Assembly (NCBI RefSeq): GCF_002174455.2
Contig: NZ_CP147246.1
Span: 1,577,501-1,641,500 of the forward strand
Reading direction: 5' to 3'
Length of the DNA: 64,000 nucleotides
Source: Enterococcus sp. 9D6_DIV0238
Lineage (GTDB): Bacteria > Bacillota > Bacilli > Lactobacillales > Enterococcaceae
In this document: positions 14,947 through 24,101 of the stretch, in pieces
How the letters are laid out: each line of letters begins with the position of its first letter
How positions within the stretch are numbered: the first letter of the stretch is position 1
Notes under the pieces: generated by a model
Seen by the model: only the letters and a program-made list of their open reading frames with translations
What the model was told of the DNA's origin: nothing
The model's database searches: none
Made by a program: the position numbers and the translations under genes

Positions 14947-16170
14947 TTATCTTAAAATATTGACTTTCTTATCGACTTTCACTGTCACCTTACCGTTTTT
15001 GATCACGTAAGAACGTTCTGGGAAATCGATCAAGGCAGTTGCTACTGCTTTTGTATCTAATAATACTAAATCTGCTTTTTTGCCGACTGCTAAACCATAA
15101 TCTTTCAAGCCTAATGCTTTTGCAGGGTTTTCAGTGATCATCGGTAAAACGGTTGGCAAGTCATCTGCTCCGCCAAGGTGTCCCACTGGAACAGCCAACA
15201 TAGCGATTTGGATCAAGTCGCCATTGCCGTATGGTGTAAAGCCGTTGCGGATATTGTTGGTTGCTAAAGCTACATTCACACCTGCATCACGTAATTTACG
15301 AATCGGTGTGACTGCACGACGAACATTGTATTGATCATTTCGTGCACCTAAGTGCAGATCTGTAGCAGGTAATGGCATCACGTTGATTTGCGCTTTGACC
15401 ATTAGATCGATCACTTTAGCTAATTGTTCTGGCTCCATCGCATGAAGAGCAGTCAAATGTCCAACTGATACACGACCTTCGTAGCCCTCTTTGATAGTTT
15501 TTTCGCATAGATATTCGATTGACGTATTATCTGCTTCATCTGCAAAATCTTGGTGTAGATCGATATCTTTATCATACTTCTTAGCGATCTCAAAAATCAA
15601 GTCGATATGTTCATTCGCTGGTGCATCATTATAAGGGATTCCTCCAACAACGTCTGCACCCATTTCCATTGCTTCATACATCATTTTTTCAGTTCCTGGT
15701 GCTTTGAAAATCCCTTCTTGCGGGAATGCGACTACTTGCATATCGATCAAGTCTTTGTATTCTTCTTTCAATTTCATGATCGTATTAAAACCTGTAAAGC
15801 CTTGTGCCGGATCAAATTCTGCATGGGTTCTAACTGCTGTTGCCCCATGGCTGATGATCATTTCTAATGCTTGTTTGGCACGACTGTAAATGTCTTCTTC
15901 GGTAAAGGTCGGTTTCAATTTAGCCGTTACTTGAATGGCTTCCTGTAAGGTACCAGATTTGTTTGGTTCTCTATCTGCGATCAAGGCTTTGTCCAAATGT
16001 ATATGACTTTCCACTAAACCAGGAATCAACACTCGACCATCTGCTTCGATCACTTCTTTGGCATCTCCAGTAATTTCAGGGGCAATTTCAACGATTTTTC
16101 CATTGTCGATCGCTACATCTTGTAACGCTTCGCCATCTTTAATACGTGCTTGTTTGATCAATAAATCCAT
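14947..16170 (-). CDS. Amidohydrolase family protein (cytosine deaminase-like)
   Basis: A 407-residue metal-dependent amidohydrolase. It has the composite beta domain at both ends, the metal motif VESHIHLDKAL, HQDFADE, the second histidine region SVGHLTALHA, and GNGDLIQIA downstream. In cytosine deaminase-type enzymes an Asp binds metal before the RxxxxPxG segment. Here the equivalent reads ATNNIRNGFTPYGNGD with Asn, which may alter chemistry. ATG 16170 is preferred over GTG 16179 because AAGGAG abuts the latter. It is the next gene after the permease, 21 bases away. It probably opens or deaminates a cyclic ureide feeding the carbamoyltransferase; the substrate is unknown. Confidence 0.8.
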   Translation of the reverse strand: MDLLIKQARIKDGEALQDVAIDNGKIVEIAPEITGDAKEVIEADGRVLIPGLVESHIHLDKALIADREPNKSGTLQEAIQVTAKLKPTFTEEDIYSRAKQALEMIISHGATAVRTHAEFDPAQGFTGFNTIMKLKEEYKDLIDMQVVAFPQEGIFKAPGTEKMMYEAMEMGADVVGGIPYNDAPANEHIDLIFEIAKKYDKDIDLHQDFADEADNTSIEYLCEKTIKEGYEGRVSVGHLTALHAMEPEQLAKVIDLMVKAQINVMPLPATDLHLGARNDQYNVRRAVTPIRKLRDAGVNVALATNNIRNGFTPYGNGDLIQIAMLAVPVGHLGGADDLPTVLPMITENPAKALGLKDYGLAVGKKADLVLLDTKAVATALIDFPERSYVIKNGKVTVKVDKKVNILR

Positions 16171-16191
16171 TTTTTCCACTCCTTATTTTGT

Positions 16192-17550
16192 TTATCCAAA
16201 AATAAAACCAATAACTAATAGAATAACTGATGCAAGACTCAACCATTTCACATTTCCTTTTACCACATCTAAAATCGGGATTTGGAAACCAGAAGACAAT
16301 GCCTGCATCGTAATGTTTACGAAACTCATTTGACTGCCTAAACCGACACCTACCGTCACAAAACCTAGCGCTAATGGCGGGAAGCCTAATGACACAGCAA
16401 CTGGTAAGACTAATGTCAATACCGAACCAACATAAGCTCCTGCCGGAATTCCGATCAAGATACCTGTTAAGATCGCTACTGGCACTACGATAAACTCAGG
16501 TGCATTTTGAGCAACTCCTGCAATGACAGCAAAGGTTCCTGTTTGAGCGATCACATTGATGAAGGCTAAGAAAATCCCAACTTGGAATAAACGAGTCAAA
16601 ATATACGTTGAACCATCGACCATGGCTTCGACAGACTGATTCATCGTAAAGTTTGTACATAAGTAAACCAAGGCCAATGTCAACACCATATAAACAAGCG
16701 GTGTAAAGAAAGCAAAGCCGATCAAGTCATTCACAACAGGACCAAAAATTACAGCGAATAATAAGAAAATAGCTGGTAAGGTGATTTTGAACAACTCACC
16801 ATTACTTTTTTGTTCATACTCATCATCTTCTGACTCTTTAAAGCCGATATTACGATGTTTCGTACCCCAAAAGGCTAAAACGATCGCTAAAACAACAAAT
16901 AATAACCAGAATGGACGCATTTGTGACACATAAGAAGCCACGCTGACATCCCCTAATTTTGACACAATACTTGATTCTAGAGAAGCTGGCGAAGTTGTAA
17001 ACGATACTGCCGCAGCTAATGACATCGCTGCAATCAGCTCAGGTACAACACCCACTGCTGCAAAGGCTAACGGCGCAATGACCATTGCACTTCCGCCGCC
17101 GATCCCTGACATATAGGTTGCTGCTGCTAATAGAATAACGATAAACGCTGAAACATATTCTACTTTTCCTTTTGTTCCGCGTTTTGCTAAGGTCAAGGCT
17201 GCTGAATAACTACCGGCTTTAAATACAGCCATCGCAACAGCTGAGTTGATGATCGGTACAGTAATACTCAACATAGATGGAATCGTCTCCAGCAATTGAG
17301 TATTGGCGTCTGCCAGACTGATCCCGCCAATGATCATAGCTAAAATCCCGGCAACTAAACCGGCAATGATCATATCCACTTTTTTGAACAATAATACTAG
17401 CACTAAAATCAATGGTATCAATACTAAAATAGCTTTAAATCCTGTTGGTGCTACGACTTTATCCATTTCTGCCGCGTACGCACTGATTCCCGATAATCCC
17501 CCAATAAAAATCGAGAATAAAAGAAACATCATTTTCTTTCGTATGTTCAT
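16192..17550 (-). CDS. Ion-transporter-superfamily permease (CitM/DcuC/GntP-like)
   Basis: A 452-residue integral membrane protein with about 11-12 hydrophobic segments and a short N-terminal hydrophobic leader. Repeated glycine-rich half-motifs such as AAATYMSGIGGGSAMVIAP and the C-terminal GVGLGSQMSFVNITMQ are typical of carboxylate/gluconate-type symporters of the IT superfamily. AAGGAG precedes the ATG. It lies 27 bases after carbamate kinase and 21 bases before the amidohydrolase, so it is probably the importer for the compound this operon degrades. The substrate is not determinable from sequence; a ureide or related amide is inferred. Confidence 0.8.
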   Translation of the reverse strand: MNIRKKMMFLLFSIFIGGLSGISAYAAEMDKVVAPTGFKAILVLIPLILVLVLLFKKVDMIIAGLVAGILAMIIGGISLADANTQLLETIPSMLSITVPIINSAVAMAVFKAGSYSAALTLAKRGTKGKVEYVSAFIVILLAAATYMSGIGGGSAMVIAPLAFAAVGVVPELIAAMSLAAAVSFTTSPASLESSIVSKLGDVSVASYVSQMRPFWLLFVVLAIVLAFWGTKHRNIGFKESEDDEYEQKSNGELFKITLPAIFLLFAVIFGPVVNDLIGFAFFTPLVYMVLTLALVYLCTNFTMNQSVEAMVDGSTYILTRLFQVGIFLAFINVIAQTGTFAVIAGVAQNAPEFIVVPVAILTGILIGIPAGAYVGSVLTLVLPVAVSLGFPPLALGFVTVGVGLGSQMSFVNITMQALSSGFQIPILDVVKGNVKWLSLASVILLVIGFIFG

Positions 17551-17577
17551 CGTTCTACTCCTTCTTGTTCTTTTTAG

Positions 17578-18510
17578 TTAACAAACGATTTTTGTTCCGT
17601 AGCCTTTTGGAATGTTCCCAAGGTTTTCGATAGAGGTGATGACGACTTCTCTGTCTTTTCGATCTTTGACAAAGCCAATCGCTGACTCTACTTTCGGCAA
17701 CATGCTTCCAGCTGGAAACTGGCCTTCTGAAATGTACTGCTGTGCTTCTGAAACCGTCAGTGTTTCCAATTTCTTTTGATTTGGTTGATTGAAGTTCACA
17801 TAGATGTTATCAACACCTGTCAAAACAATCAAACGCTCTGCTCCAATTTCCTCAGCTAATTTTTGAGCAGACAAATCTTTGTCGATCACGGCCTCTGCTC
17901 CAGCCAACATTCCTTTTTCATCAGAAACAACGGGAACACCGCCGCCGCCGACACAAACGGTAATAACATCTGCTGCGATCAATGACTGGATTGCTTCTTT
18001 TTCGATGATTCGTTTTGGTTCTGGAGACGCGATCACCTTACGGTAGCCGCGCCCAGAATCTTCTGCGTAAATGCCTTCTCCTTTCTTCACTTTTTCATCT
18101 GCTTCCTCTTTTGTATAAAAAGGCCCGATCGGTTTTGTTGGTGTCGTAAATGACGGGTCGTTTTTATCCACTTCTACTTGCGTCACAACACTGACAACAC
18201 TTTTTTCTACCCCTTGTTTCTTTAATTCATTTTGAAGCTCTTGTTGGATCCAATAGCCAATACTGCCTTCGGTCATCGCAACATTTGTATCTAGTTTCAT
18301 CATCGGTGTTTTTTCAGAATCACCCATTTTTTGCTGGATCAGCAAGTTCCCCACTTGCGGTCCATTTCCGTGACACAAGACAACTTGTTCTCCTTGTTTG
18401 ATGAATGAAGCGATCTCAGTCGCTACGTTTCTAACAACCTCACGTTGTCCTTCATCTGTCGGAATTTTATCTAAAATAGCGTTTCCACCTAAAGCAATCA
18501 CGTTCAGCAC
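17578..18510 (-). CDS. arcC: Carbamate kinase
   Basis: A 310-residue carbamate kinase that converts carbamoyl phosphate and ADP to ATP, CO2 and ammonia. Family motifs are all visible: VIALGGNAIL at the N-terminus, VVLCHGNGPQVGNL, the substrate-loop region MTEGSIGYWIQQE, FTTPTKPIGPFY, GRGYRKVIASPEPKR, VCVGGGGVPVV and VIDKDLSAQKLAEEI. The start is GTG 18510 with AAGGAGG eight bases upstream. It sits 16 bases after the FdrA-AllG gene rather than in an arginine deiminase operon. It is therefore likely the AllK-type kinase that harvests ATP from the carbamoyl phosphate made by AllF/G/H. Confidence 0.93.
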   Translation of the reverse strand: MLNVIALGGNAILDKIPTDEGQREVVRNVATEIASFIKQGEQVVLCHGNGPQVGNLLIQQKMGDSEKTPMMKLDTNVAMTEGSIGYWIQQELQNELKKQGVEKSVVSVVTQVEVDKNDPSFTTPTKPIGPFYTKEEADEKVKKGEGIYAEDSGRGYRKVIASPEPKRIIEKEAIQSLIAADVITVCVGGGGVPVVSDEKGMLAGAEAVIDKDLSAQKLAEEIGAERLIVLTGVDNIYVNFNQPNQKKLETLTVSEAQQYISEGQFPAGSMLPKVESAIGFVKDRKDREVVITSIENLGNIPKGYGTKIVC

Positions 18511-18526
18511 GTTTTCTTCCTCCTTA

Positions 18527-21500
18527 TCAGTCGACTGTGATACCTAACTCTTTTGCATACGCTTCTAATGCTTTTTCAAAACAAGCGAGAGGTGCGCGGA
18601 CAGTTCCTGCACCGATTTGGCCAACACCGGCATCTTTATGTGCGATCCCTGTATTGATCACTGGTGTGATCCCTGTTTCAACGACTTTACGAATATCAAT
18701 CCCTAAGCAAGTTCCTTGGAAATCCCAGGTTGGAATCGTCCAGGTTGGATTGTGTGTATCGCTGATTTTTGCCATTTCATTTGATGTCTCAAGCGCATCT
18801 TGGAAACCTCCTGCACCAACGAAACGAGTAACACCAGGCGCTGCAACCATTGCCATACCACCAACTCCGACTGTTTCTGTGATCGCACTGTCACCCATAT
18901 CAGGGTTGCCGTCTTCTTCTGTAAATCCAGTGAAATATAAACCTTTTGGTAAATTCACCGGTGCAGTAAACCATTCATCATTTGTTTCAGCAATACGAAC
19001 TCCAAAATCCACACCATTTCTAGCAAGTGTCGTTACGATCGTACCTTTAGCTTCTTTTCTTGCTGTATCAACGATCGTTTTACCTGCTGCCATCATGATA
19101 TTCAAGAAGAACTGATCTGTATCTGCCAAGAATTTCATGACATCAAAGCGGTCTTGAACATCCATATCGACCAAGATGATATAAGGAGCGATTTCACGTA
19201 AGAAATTCAATGATGCTGCAAAGTTCCGTTGATGGAATTCATCTCCCATCGTGATCGAACGAGCGATCAATACGCTTAGGTTGATGCCATCTTCACTTTT
19301 ATTCAACGCTTTTGAAAGTGTTGGTCCTAAGACATCACGCAGCCAGTTCAATCGTGTGATCACTTCTTCTGAGAAGGCGCCAAAACGCAAGACTTTTCCG
19401 ATACCTTCATTCATTGTACAGTAGCCGCGTGTGCCATCTAAGCGGTTTTCCACGACAAAGACCGGCATATTTGCTGATGTGATCCCGCCCATTGGTCCTA
19501 CGGCGTTCACATGATGACAAGGGATAAAGCGGATCTCATTGTTTTTGATCATTTGACTAACTTCGGCTTCATTCGCTGCCCAGCCTTCAAAAATTGCTGC
19601 ACCGACCACAGCACCTTTCATAGGACCCGTCATTGCTTGCCACTCGATCGGAGGTCCAGCATGTAAGATCGTTTTTTGTGATTCATTCAGTTCTGGAATC
19701 ACTGTTTTCGCTAAAACAACATCTGTCAGGAATGGTTGAGCATTTTTGATTTTTTCGATCACTTTTTGGTTTTCACGATCGATTTCTTCTGCATGATCTT
19801 CTAAAGCATTTAAAATTTTGATCATTTTCTTATTGCCGTTAGCTCTTGGTTTCCAGTTGAATTGTTCAGATTTACCGTCGAATTTTTGAATCGATTCATT
19901 GAAACTTTGTAAGCCGACATTGATGATTCTAGGTTTTGTATTCAATAGTTCCATGACTTTTTCACTTACAGCTGGAACAGTGATCGTTTCACCTTGATAA
20001 GAAACAACTGCTTTTTCTGCTTCTGACAATGAGATGCCTTTTAAGCCTAAAGCAAGACGAACAGCTTTAGCGTTACTTGGTGCAACTAACACGTTGTTTT
20101 CTTTTAGTTGATTCACTGCTTGTGCATAGTTTTGAGGATCATTGTTTGTGCCTACAACAGTTGCAACAAAATACAATTCACGTCCATTTGCAGCAGCTTT
20201 TGCTTGCTCTTCTTTGATGACAGGAAGTAAAGCGCCGACCATATCTTCGTGAGCGCCATAGCCAAGAACGAAATCAAGTAAGATCACGCCAGTTTTTTGG
20301 TCTTCTGCATACTCACGGATTTTTTTGATGCGGACTTCTGGGTCGATCATTGGATGTGGTTTGCCTTGTGTATAAATATCATCGCCTAGGTCGATCACAT
20401 CGTAGCCGTGTGATTTTAAGACATAACCTTCTTTTTTCACTAAGCCGTCTAAACCTAATGCTTCTGAGATCAACATACCAGCTTCAGCCGCTAAGGTACC
20501 GCCAGAATACAAACCAGTGATGACTTTTTCTTCACTTAATGCACGAACTTTCGGCATTTCGATTTCTTCAAAGTAATTGGCTTTGATCGCTGTATCATTA
20601 GCTAGATCAACAGCGATTTGGGCTGTTTCTTCTAATGTATGAGCTAAATAAACTTTGCCTTCATGAGCTGTTGGTTTTTCACCTAAGAAGATCGCTACAA
20701 CTGGTTTTGATATGCTTTGTAATAGTTGAACAACTTCGTCACGTACTTCTTTTGCAGGTGGTTTAGAGATAACACAGATCACATCTGTTGGTTCGTGGTT
20801 TTCTAATGCAACAATAGCATCTTTCATTGTCACTGCCCCGACTTTATCGCTCAGATCACGTCCGCCAGTACCGATAGCATGTACAACACCGCCGCCTAAA
20901 CGATCGATGATCGTTGTTACTTCTTGGATTCCTGTTCCGGAAGCGCCAACTACACCAATATTTCCTGGCGTGATAACATTTGTGAACGCGATCGGAATAC
21001 TTGAAATGATTCCAGTGCCACAATCTGGTCCCATCATCAACAGGCCTTTTTCATGTGCTAATTTTTTTAATTTCACTTCATCTTCAACTGGGATGTTGTC
21101 CGTAAATGAAAAGACATGCAGTCCATTCTTTAAAGCGGTTTCCATCTCAGCGGCACCATATTCTCCTGGAATACTGAATAATGCCATATTAGCATCCGGT
21201 AATTCTTCCAGTGCTTCTTTCCATGAGGTTGACGCATGGTCTTTTTCATCTGCACCCTTTGAGGATAGATCACTTAAAAATTTATCGACCTCAGGCAATA
21301 CTTGATCTATGATCGTCGGTTCATCACTATCGACAACGATCATCAGATCATTTGGTGAAGCAGCCTTTGCTTCATCTGTCAGAAGTGCTGTGTTTAGTAA
21401 AATGTCTTTATTGGCATCTGTCCCCATCATCAGTTGACTCATTTTGACAGCAGAAAGCGCATTAATTTGGTTGGTCAACAACATCAAGTTAATGGAATCT

Positions 21501-21535
21501 TGGTAATTATTCTTTAAAATCACTGTGTTTAACAT
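18527..21535 (-). CDS. fdrA: FdrA-AllG (YlbE, DUF1116) fusion: carbamoyltransferase subunits on one chain
   Basis: A 1002-residue cytoplasmic protein. Residues 1 to about 525 are FdrA, resembling succinyl-CoA synthetase: MMGPDCGTG, NIGVVGASGTGIQEV, IGTGGRDLSD and VILLDFVLGYGAH. Residues about 530-1002 are the DUF1116/YlbE (AllG) domain with AGPPIEWQAMTGPMKGAVVG, PCHHVNAVGPMGGITSANMP and GAGTVRAPLACFEKALEAY. In E. coli these are separate genes whose products, with AllH, form oxamate transcarbamylase. The reaction is phosphorolysis of a ureido acid such as oxalurate to carbamoyl phosphate plus an amide. The fusion joins two subunits in the E. coli order. First gene of the operon; AGGAGG precedes the ATG. 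Confidence 0.87.
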   Translation of the reverse strand: MLNTVILKNNYQDSINLMLLTNQINALSAVKMSQLMMGTDANKDILLNTALLTDEAKAASPNDLMIVVDSDEPTIIDQVLPEVDKFLSDLSSKGADEKDHASTSWKEALEELPDANMALFSIPGEYGAAEMETALKNGLHVFSFTDNIPVEDEVKLKKLAHEKGLLMMGPDCGTGIISSIPIAFTNVITPGNIGVVGASGTGIQEVTTIIDRLGGGVVHAIGTGGRDLSDKVGAVTMKDAIVALENHEPTDVICVISKPPAKEVRDEVVQLLQSISKPVVAIFLGEKPTAHEGKVYLAHTLEETAQIAVDLANDTAIKANYFEEIEMPKVRALSEEKVITGLYSGGTLAAEAGMLISEALGLDGLVKKEGYVLKSHGYDVIDLGDDIYTQGKPHPMIDPEVRIKKIREYAEDQKTGVILLDFVLGYGAHEDMVGALLPVIKEEQAKAAANGRELYFVATVVGTNNDPQNYAQAVNQLKENNVLVAPSNAKAVRLALGLKGISLSEAEKAVVSYQGETITVPAVSEKVMELLNTKPRIINVGLQSFNESIQKFDGKSEQFNWKPRANGNKKMIKILNALEDHAEEIDRENQKVIEKIKNAQPFLTDVVLAKTVIPELNESQKTILHAGPPIEWQAMTGPMKGAVVGAAIFEGWAANEAEVSQMIKNNEIRFIPCHHVNAVGPMGGITSANMPVFVVENRLDGTRGYCTMNEGIGKVLRFGAFSEEVITRLNWLRDVLGPTLSKALNKSEDGINLSVLIARSITMGDEFHQRNFAASLNFLREIAPYIILVDMDVQDRFDVMKFLADTDQFFLNIMMAAGKTIVDTARKEAKGTIVTTLARNGVDFGVRIAETNDEWFTAPVNLPKGLYFTGFTEEDGNPDMGDSAITETVGVGGMAMVAAPGVTRFVGAGGFQDALETSNEMAKISDTHNPTWTIPTWDFQGTCLGIDIRKVVETGITPVINTGIAHKDAGVGQIGAGTVRAPLACFEKALEAYAKELGITVD

Positions 21536-21596
21536 ATGTATCCTCCTATCTCATTAATACATTTTTATTGTAATCCAAAAATGAATGTGTTTTCAT

Positions 21597-21625
21597 CGGA
21601 CAATATTCTAAAAAAATGATATAAT
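21597..21625 (+). promoter_or_regulatory. Putative promoter of the PucR-type regulator
   Basis: CGGACA (21597-21602) and TATAAT (21620-21625) are 17 bases apart, with the PucR-like start 32 bases downstream. The 110-base divergent gap must also hold the promoter of the opposite fdrA operon, so the two are likely co-regulated here. Confidence 0.45.
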
Positions 21626-21657
21626 TTTTATCCATATAGGGGAAAAAGGTGATTTTA

Positions 21658-23250
21658 ATGAAATTGAAGGAACTTTTGTCGATCGGAGACTTAAAAACGA
21701 GTAAAATTTTAACGAAAGAGATCGGTCTGGAAAATGAAGTGGAGTCAGCGATGGTTCTTGAAGCTATCGATATCGAGCAGTGGAGTAAGAAAAATCAGCT
21801 GATCCTAACTTCTTTTTACGCATTCAACGGACAATCAAATGAATTATTAGAAGAATTTTTTTCAAAGATGCAAGTCATAGGTGTGAGTGGTTTAGTCGTC
21901 AAAATGGATCGTTTCATTACAATGATCCCTGTTTGGTTTATTGATTTATGTTTCAAATATCAAATCCCATTGATCAAAATTTCTCAGGAAGTTAGTTATG
22001 AAAAAATCTTATTGACCATTTATGAACCTTTACTTAATCATCAGACGCATATTTTGCGCACGTATTACGAAGTACGGCAGCGGTTCACGAAGCTGGAAAA
22101 AAGCTTTCCCTCACTTGAAGCGATCATGCAGGAATTTTATCAGATCATCGGTAGTCCCTGCAGCTTGAAATTGATCGATAAGCATATCGAAATCAACTTT
22201 GGGGAACAAGCAAAAGACGGGATCGTCTTATCGCGTGAAGCTGTCACAAATGGTGAGTTCACTAAAAATGATTACTCTCTTTTACAGCTTTATTCGCAAT
22301 CAAGTGTCAAAACACAGCAAGCACTTGAAGTCAGTATTTTTAACAGCTATTCATCCAATTGTTTATTATTGGTTTATTTAAATGAACCTGAGATCAAAGA
22401 AACTGACCTTGTAATTATCGAAAATACGATCGATGTGCTGCAGGAAAAATTCAATACAGAACGTTTATTGAAAAAAGAACGGTATACTCGTTTAAATAAT
22501 TTAGCGGATGCGATTCTACAAAATACACCTGCTAACCCAGATGAATTGGAGAGCTTACTGTTGGAAGCCAATATGAGTTTATTTCCCTCCTATCAGGCTG
22601 TTGCTTTTTCAACTCGCTCAACAACGATCCAGCTGATCAAAGAAAAAGTCCTTTCCTTATTACGCTCACTGAAAGTCCGCTCTATTTTTTTCGATCAGCA
22701 TAGTTATTCCGTCGTTCTTTTTAATTTTGATGGAGCAAACGGCAGCATCACTAAGGAACAGGTCGAACATCTTTTAGCGAAAACACTAGAATCAAATCCT
22801 GATCTTTCTTTGGCGATCAGTAATGTAAAACCCAAACATGAAATCAAAGAAATCTTGATGGAATGCTTAGATATTTTACGGTTCAACGAAGAATTTTACA
22901 GTGATGCGATCGTTAGTTTAGCGGATATCGGCATTTTCCGTTACTTTATCCAAAATGAACAGCTAAATGAAATGGATACGTTTGTTCCTGAATCCTTGCA
23001 GCAGCTAGCGAATAGCAATTACGATCTTTTTGAGACCTTTTACCAATTTCTAAGAAATGAACGTAACTACAAACAAACAGCCGAAGCGATGTTTTTACAT
23101 TCGAAAACGATCCGTTACCGGTTAAATAAAGCCGAGCAACTGCTGGCGATCGATTTTTCTAATCCCTTGCAGCTATTGAATTATGAGATCGGCACATATA
23201 TTATCAAAATGAGGAGAAAAGCCCATGAAAAAAACACGCCAATTAGCTAA
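21658..23250 (+). CDS. PucR-family transcriptional regulator
   Basis: A 530-residue regulator. The N-terminal PucR sensory domain begins MKLKELLSIGDLKTSKIL. The C-terminal helix-turn-helix of the PucR/CdaR type is visible in NYKQTAEAMFLHSKTIRYRLNKAEQLL followed by a LQLLNYEIGTYI end. A GTG at 21649 is in frame, but AAAGGTGATTTTA is complementary to the 16S rRNA tail and spaced for ATG 21658. It is divergent from the fdrA-allG operon by about 120 bases. In known systems PucR proteins sense purine or ureide intermediates. Control of the adjacent operon is the likely function. Confidence 0.88.
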   Translation: MKLKELLSIGDLKTSKILTKEIGLENEVESAMVLEAIDIEQWSKKNQLILTSFYAFNGQSNELLEEFFSKMQVIGVSGLVVKMDRFITMIPVWFIDLCFKYQIPLIKISQEVSYEKILLTIYEPLLNHQTHILRTYYEVRQRFTKLEKSFPSLEAIMQEFYQIIGSPCSLKLIDKHIEINFGEQAKDGIVLSREAVTNGEFTKNDYSLLQLYSQSSVKTQQALEVSIFNSYSSNCLLLVYLNEPEIKETDLVIIENTIDVLQEKFNTERLLKKERYTRLNNLADAILQNTPANPDELESLLLEANMSLFPSYQAVAFSTRSTTIQLIKEKVLSLLRSLKVRSIFFDQHSYSVVLFNFDGANGSITKEQVEHLLAKTLESNPDLSLAISNVKPKHEIKEILMECLDILRFNEEFYSDAIVSLADIGIFRYFIQNEQLNEMDTFVPESLQQLANSNYDLFETFYQFLRNERNYKQTAEAMFLHSKTIRYRLNKAEQLLAIDFSNPLQLLNYEIGTYIIKMRRKAHEKNTPIS

Positions 23251-24034
23251 TGGCGCAGCTGTAGATATTTATCTGCCAGAAAGCATCGAACCAAAAAAAG
23301 CGATCATTTACTTTCACGGCGGTGGCCTCATCTACGGTACGAAAGCTGATCTAACAGAAGAGTTAAAACAAGTCTTTTTAAAAAACGGCTTTCAAGTGAT
23401 CGCCGTTGATTATTTACTTGCACCAAATACAAGCTTACCAAATATCTTGACTGCACTTGAAGAAACCATTGGACTATTGAAAGACGAAGTGATCCAGTCT
23501 CGTCCCTTTGGTTTTTGCGGACGTTCGGCAGGCAGTTTTTTGATGTTGCAATTAGTTAAGCGGGGACTATTACCTAGACCTGATTTTTTGGTCAATTTTT
23601 ACGGATATACAGACCTATCATTTATTGATACACCACGTCATTTAATCGAGCAAACCATTTCTGAAAAAGAAATCCAACAAGTGGATCAAAAGGAGAATGT
23701 CTGGGATGATCCTTTTTTGAATAGATATCTTCTTTATCACTATGCTGTTCAAAAGCAAATGATCAGTAAATTTTATGGCATAAATGAGGAAACTATCCAT
23801 GAGTTCGCCATCACAAAAGAAACGTTGCAGACATTTCCTCCTTGTTTCAGCAGCGCCAGTAGTTCGGATGAAGAAATCCCGTTTCGCTATAGCAAGCTAC
23901 TTGGAAAAACGATTCCTAATAGCAGATTTGAACCTGTTTACTATCTGGAGCATGATTTTCTTAAGCTTTCACAGGACAGTCAGGTACAAAAGGTACTTAA
24001 ACATTTAGACAACTGGTTAACTTCCGTATTATAA
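23225..24034 (+). CDS. Alpha/beta-hydrolase (HSL-type carboxylesterase)
   Basis: A 269-residue soluble esterase-like protein with the oxyanion motif YFHGGGLIYG (about 29-38) and the nucleophile elbow FCGRSAGS near residue 98. A likely catalytic His lies in YYLEHDFLKL close to the C-terminus. It overlaps the end of the PucR-like gene by 26 bases and has AGGAG upstream, so it is translated from the same message. A detoxifying or substrate-trimming role in the ureide cluster is possible, but the substrate is not visible. Confidence 0.82.
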   Translation: MKKTRQLANGAAVDIYLPESIEPKKAIIYFHGGGLIYGTKADLTEELKQVFLKNGFQVIAVDYLLAPNTSLPNILTALEETIGLLKDEVIQSRPFGFCGRSAGSFLMLQLVKRGLLPRPDFLVNFYGYTDLSFIDTPRHLIEQTISEKEIQQVDQKENVWDDPFLNRYLLYHYAVQKQMISKFYGINEETIHEFAITKETLQTFPPCFSSASSSDEEIPFRYSKLLGKTIPNSRFEPVYYLEHDFLKLSQDSQVQKVLKHLDNWLTSVL

Positions 24035-24101
24035 TAACGTATTGGTCGTTGATTTGATGTCACCTCGGATCAAAGATACTTGAATTCTGGAGGGTCTCAC
24101 T

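Noticed and set aside
18537..19115. 192-residue plus-strand ORF opposite the FdrA-AllG gene
   Set aside because: It is antisense to a conserved domain, Pro/Ser-rich with no recognisable family; a shadow.
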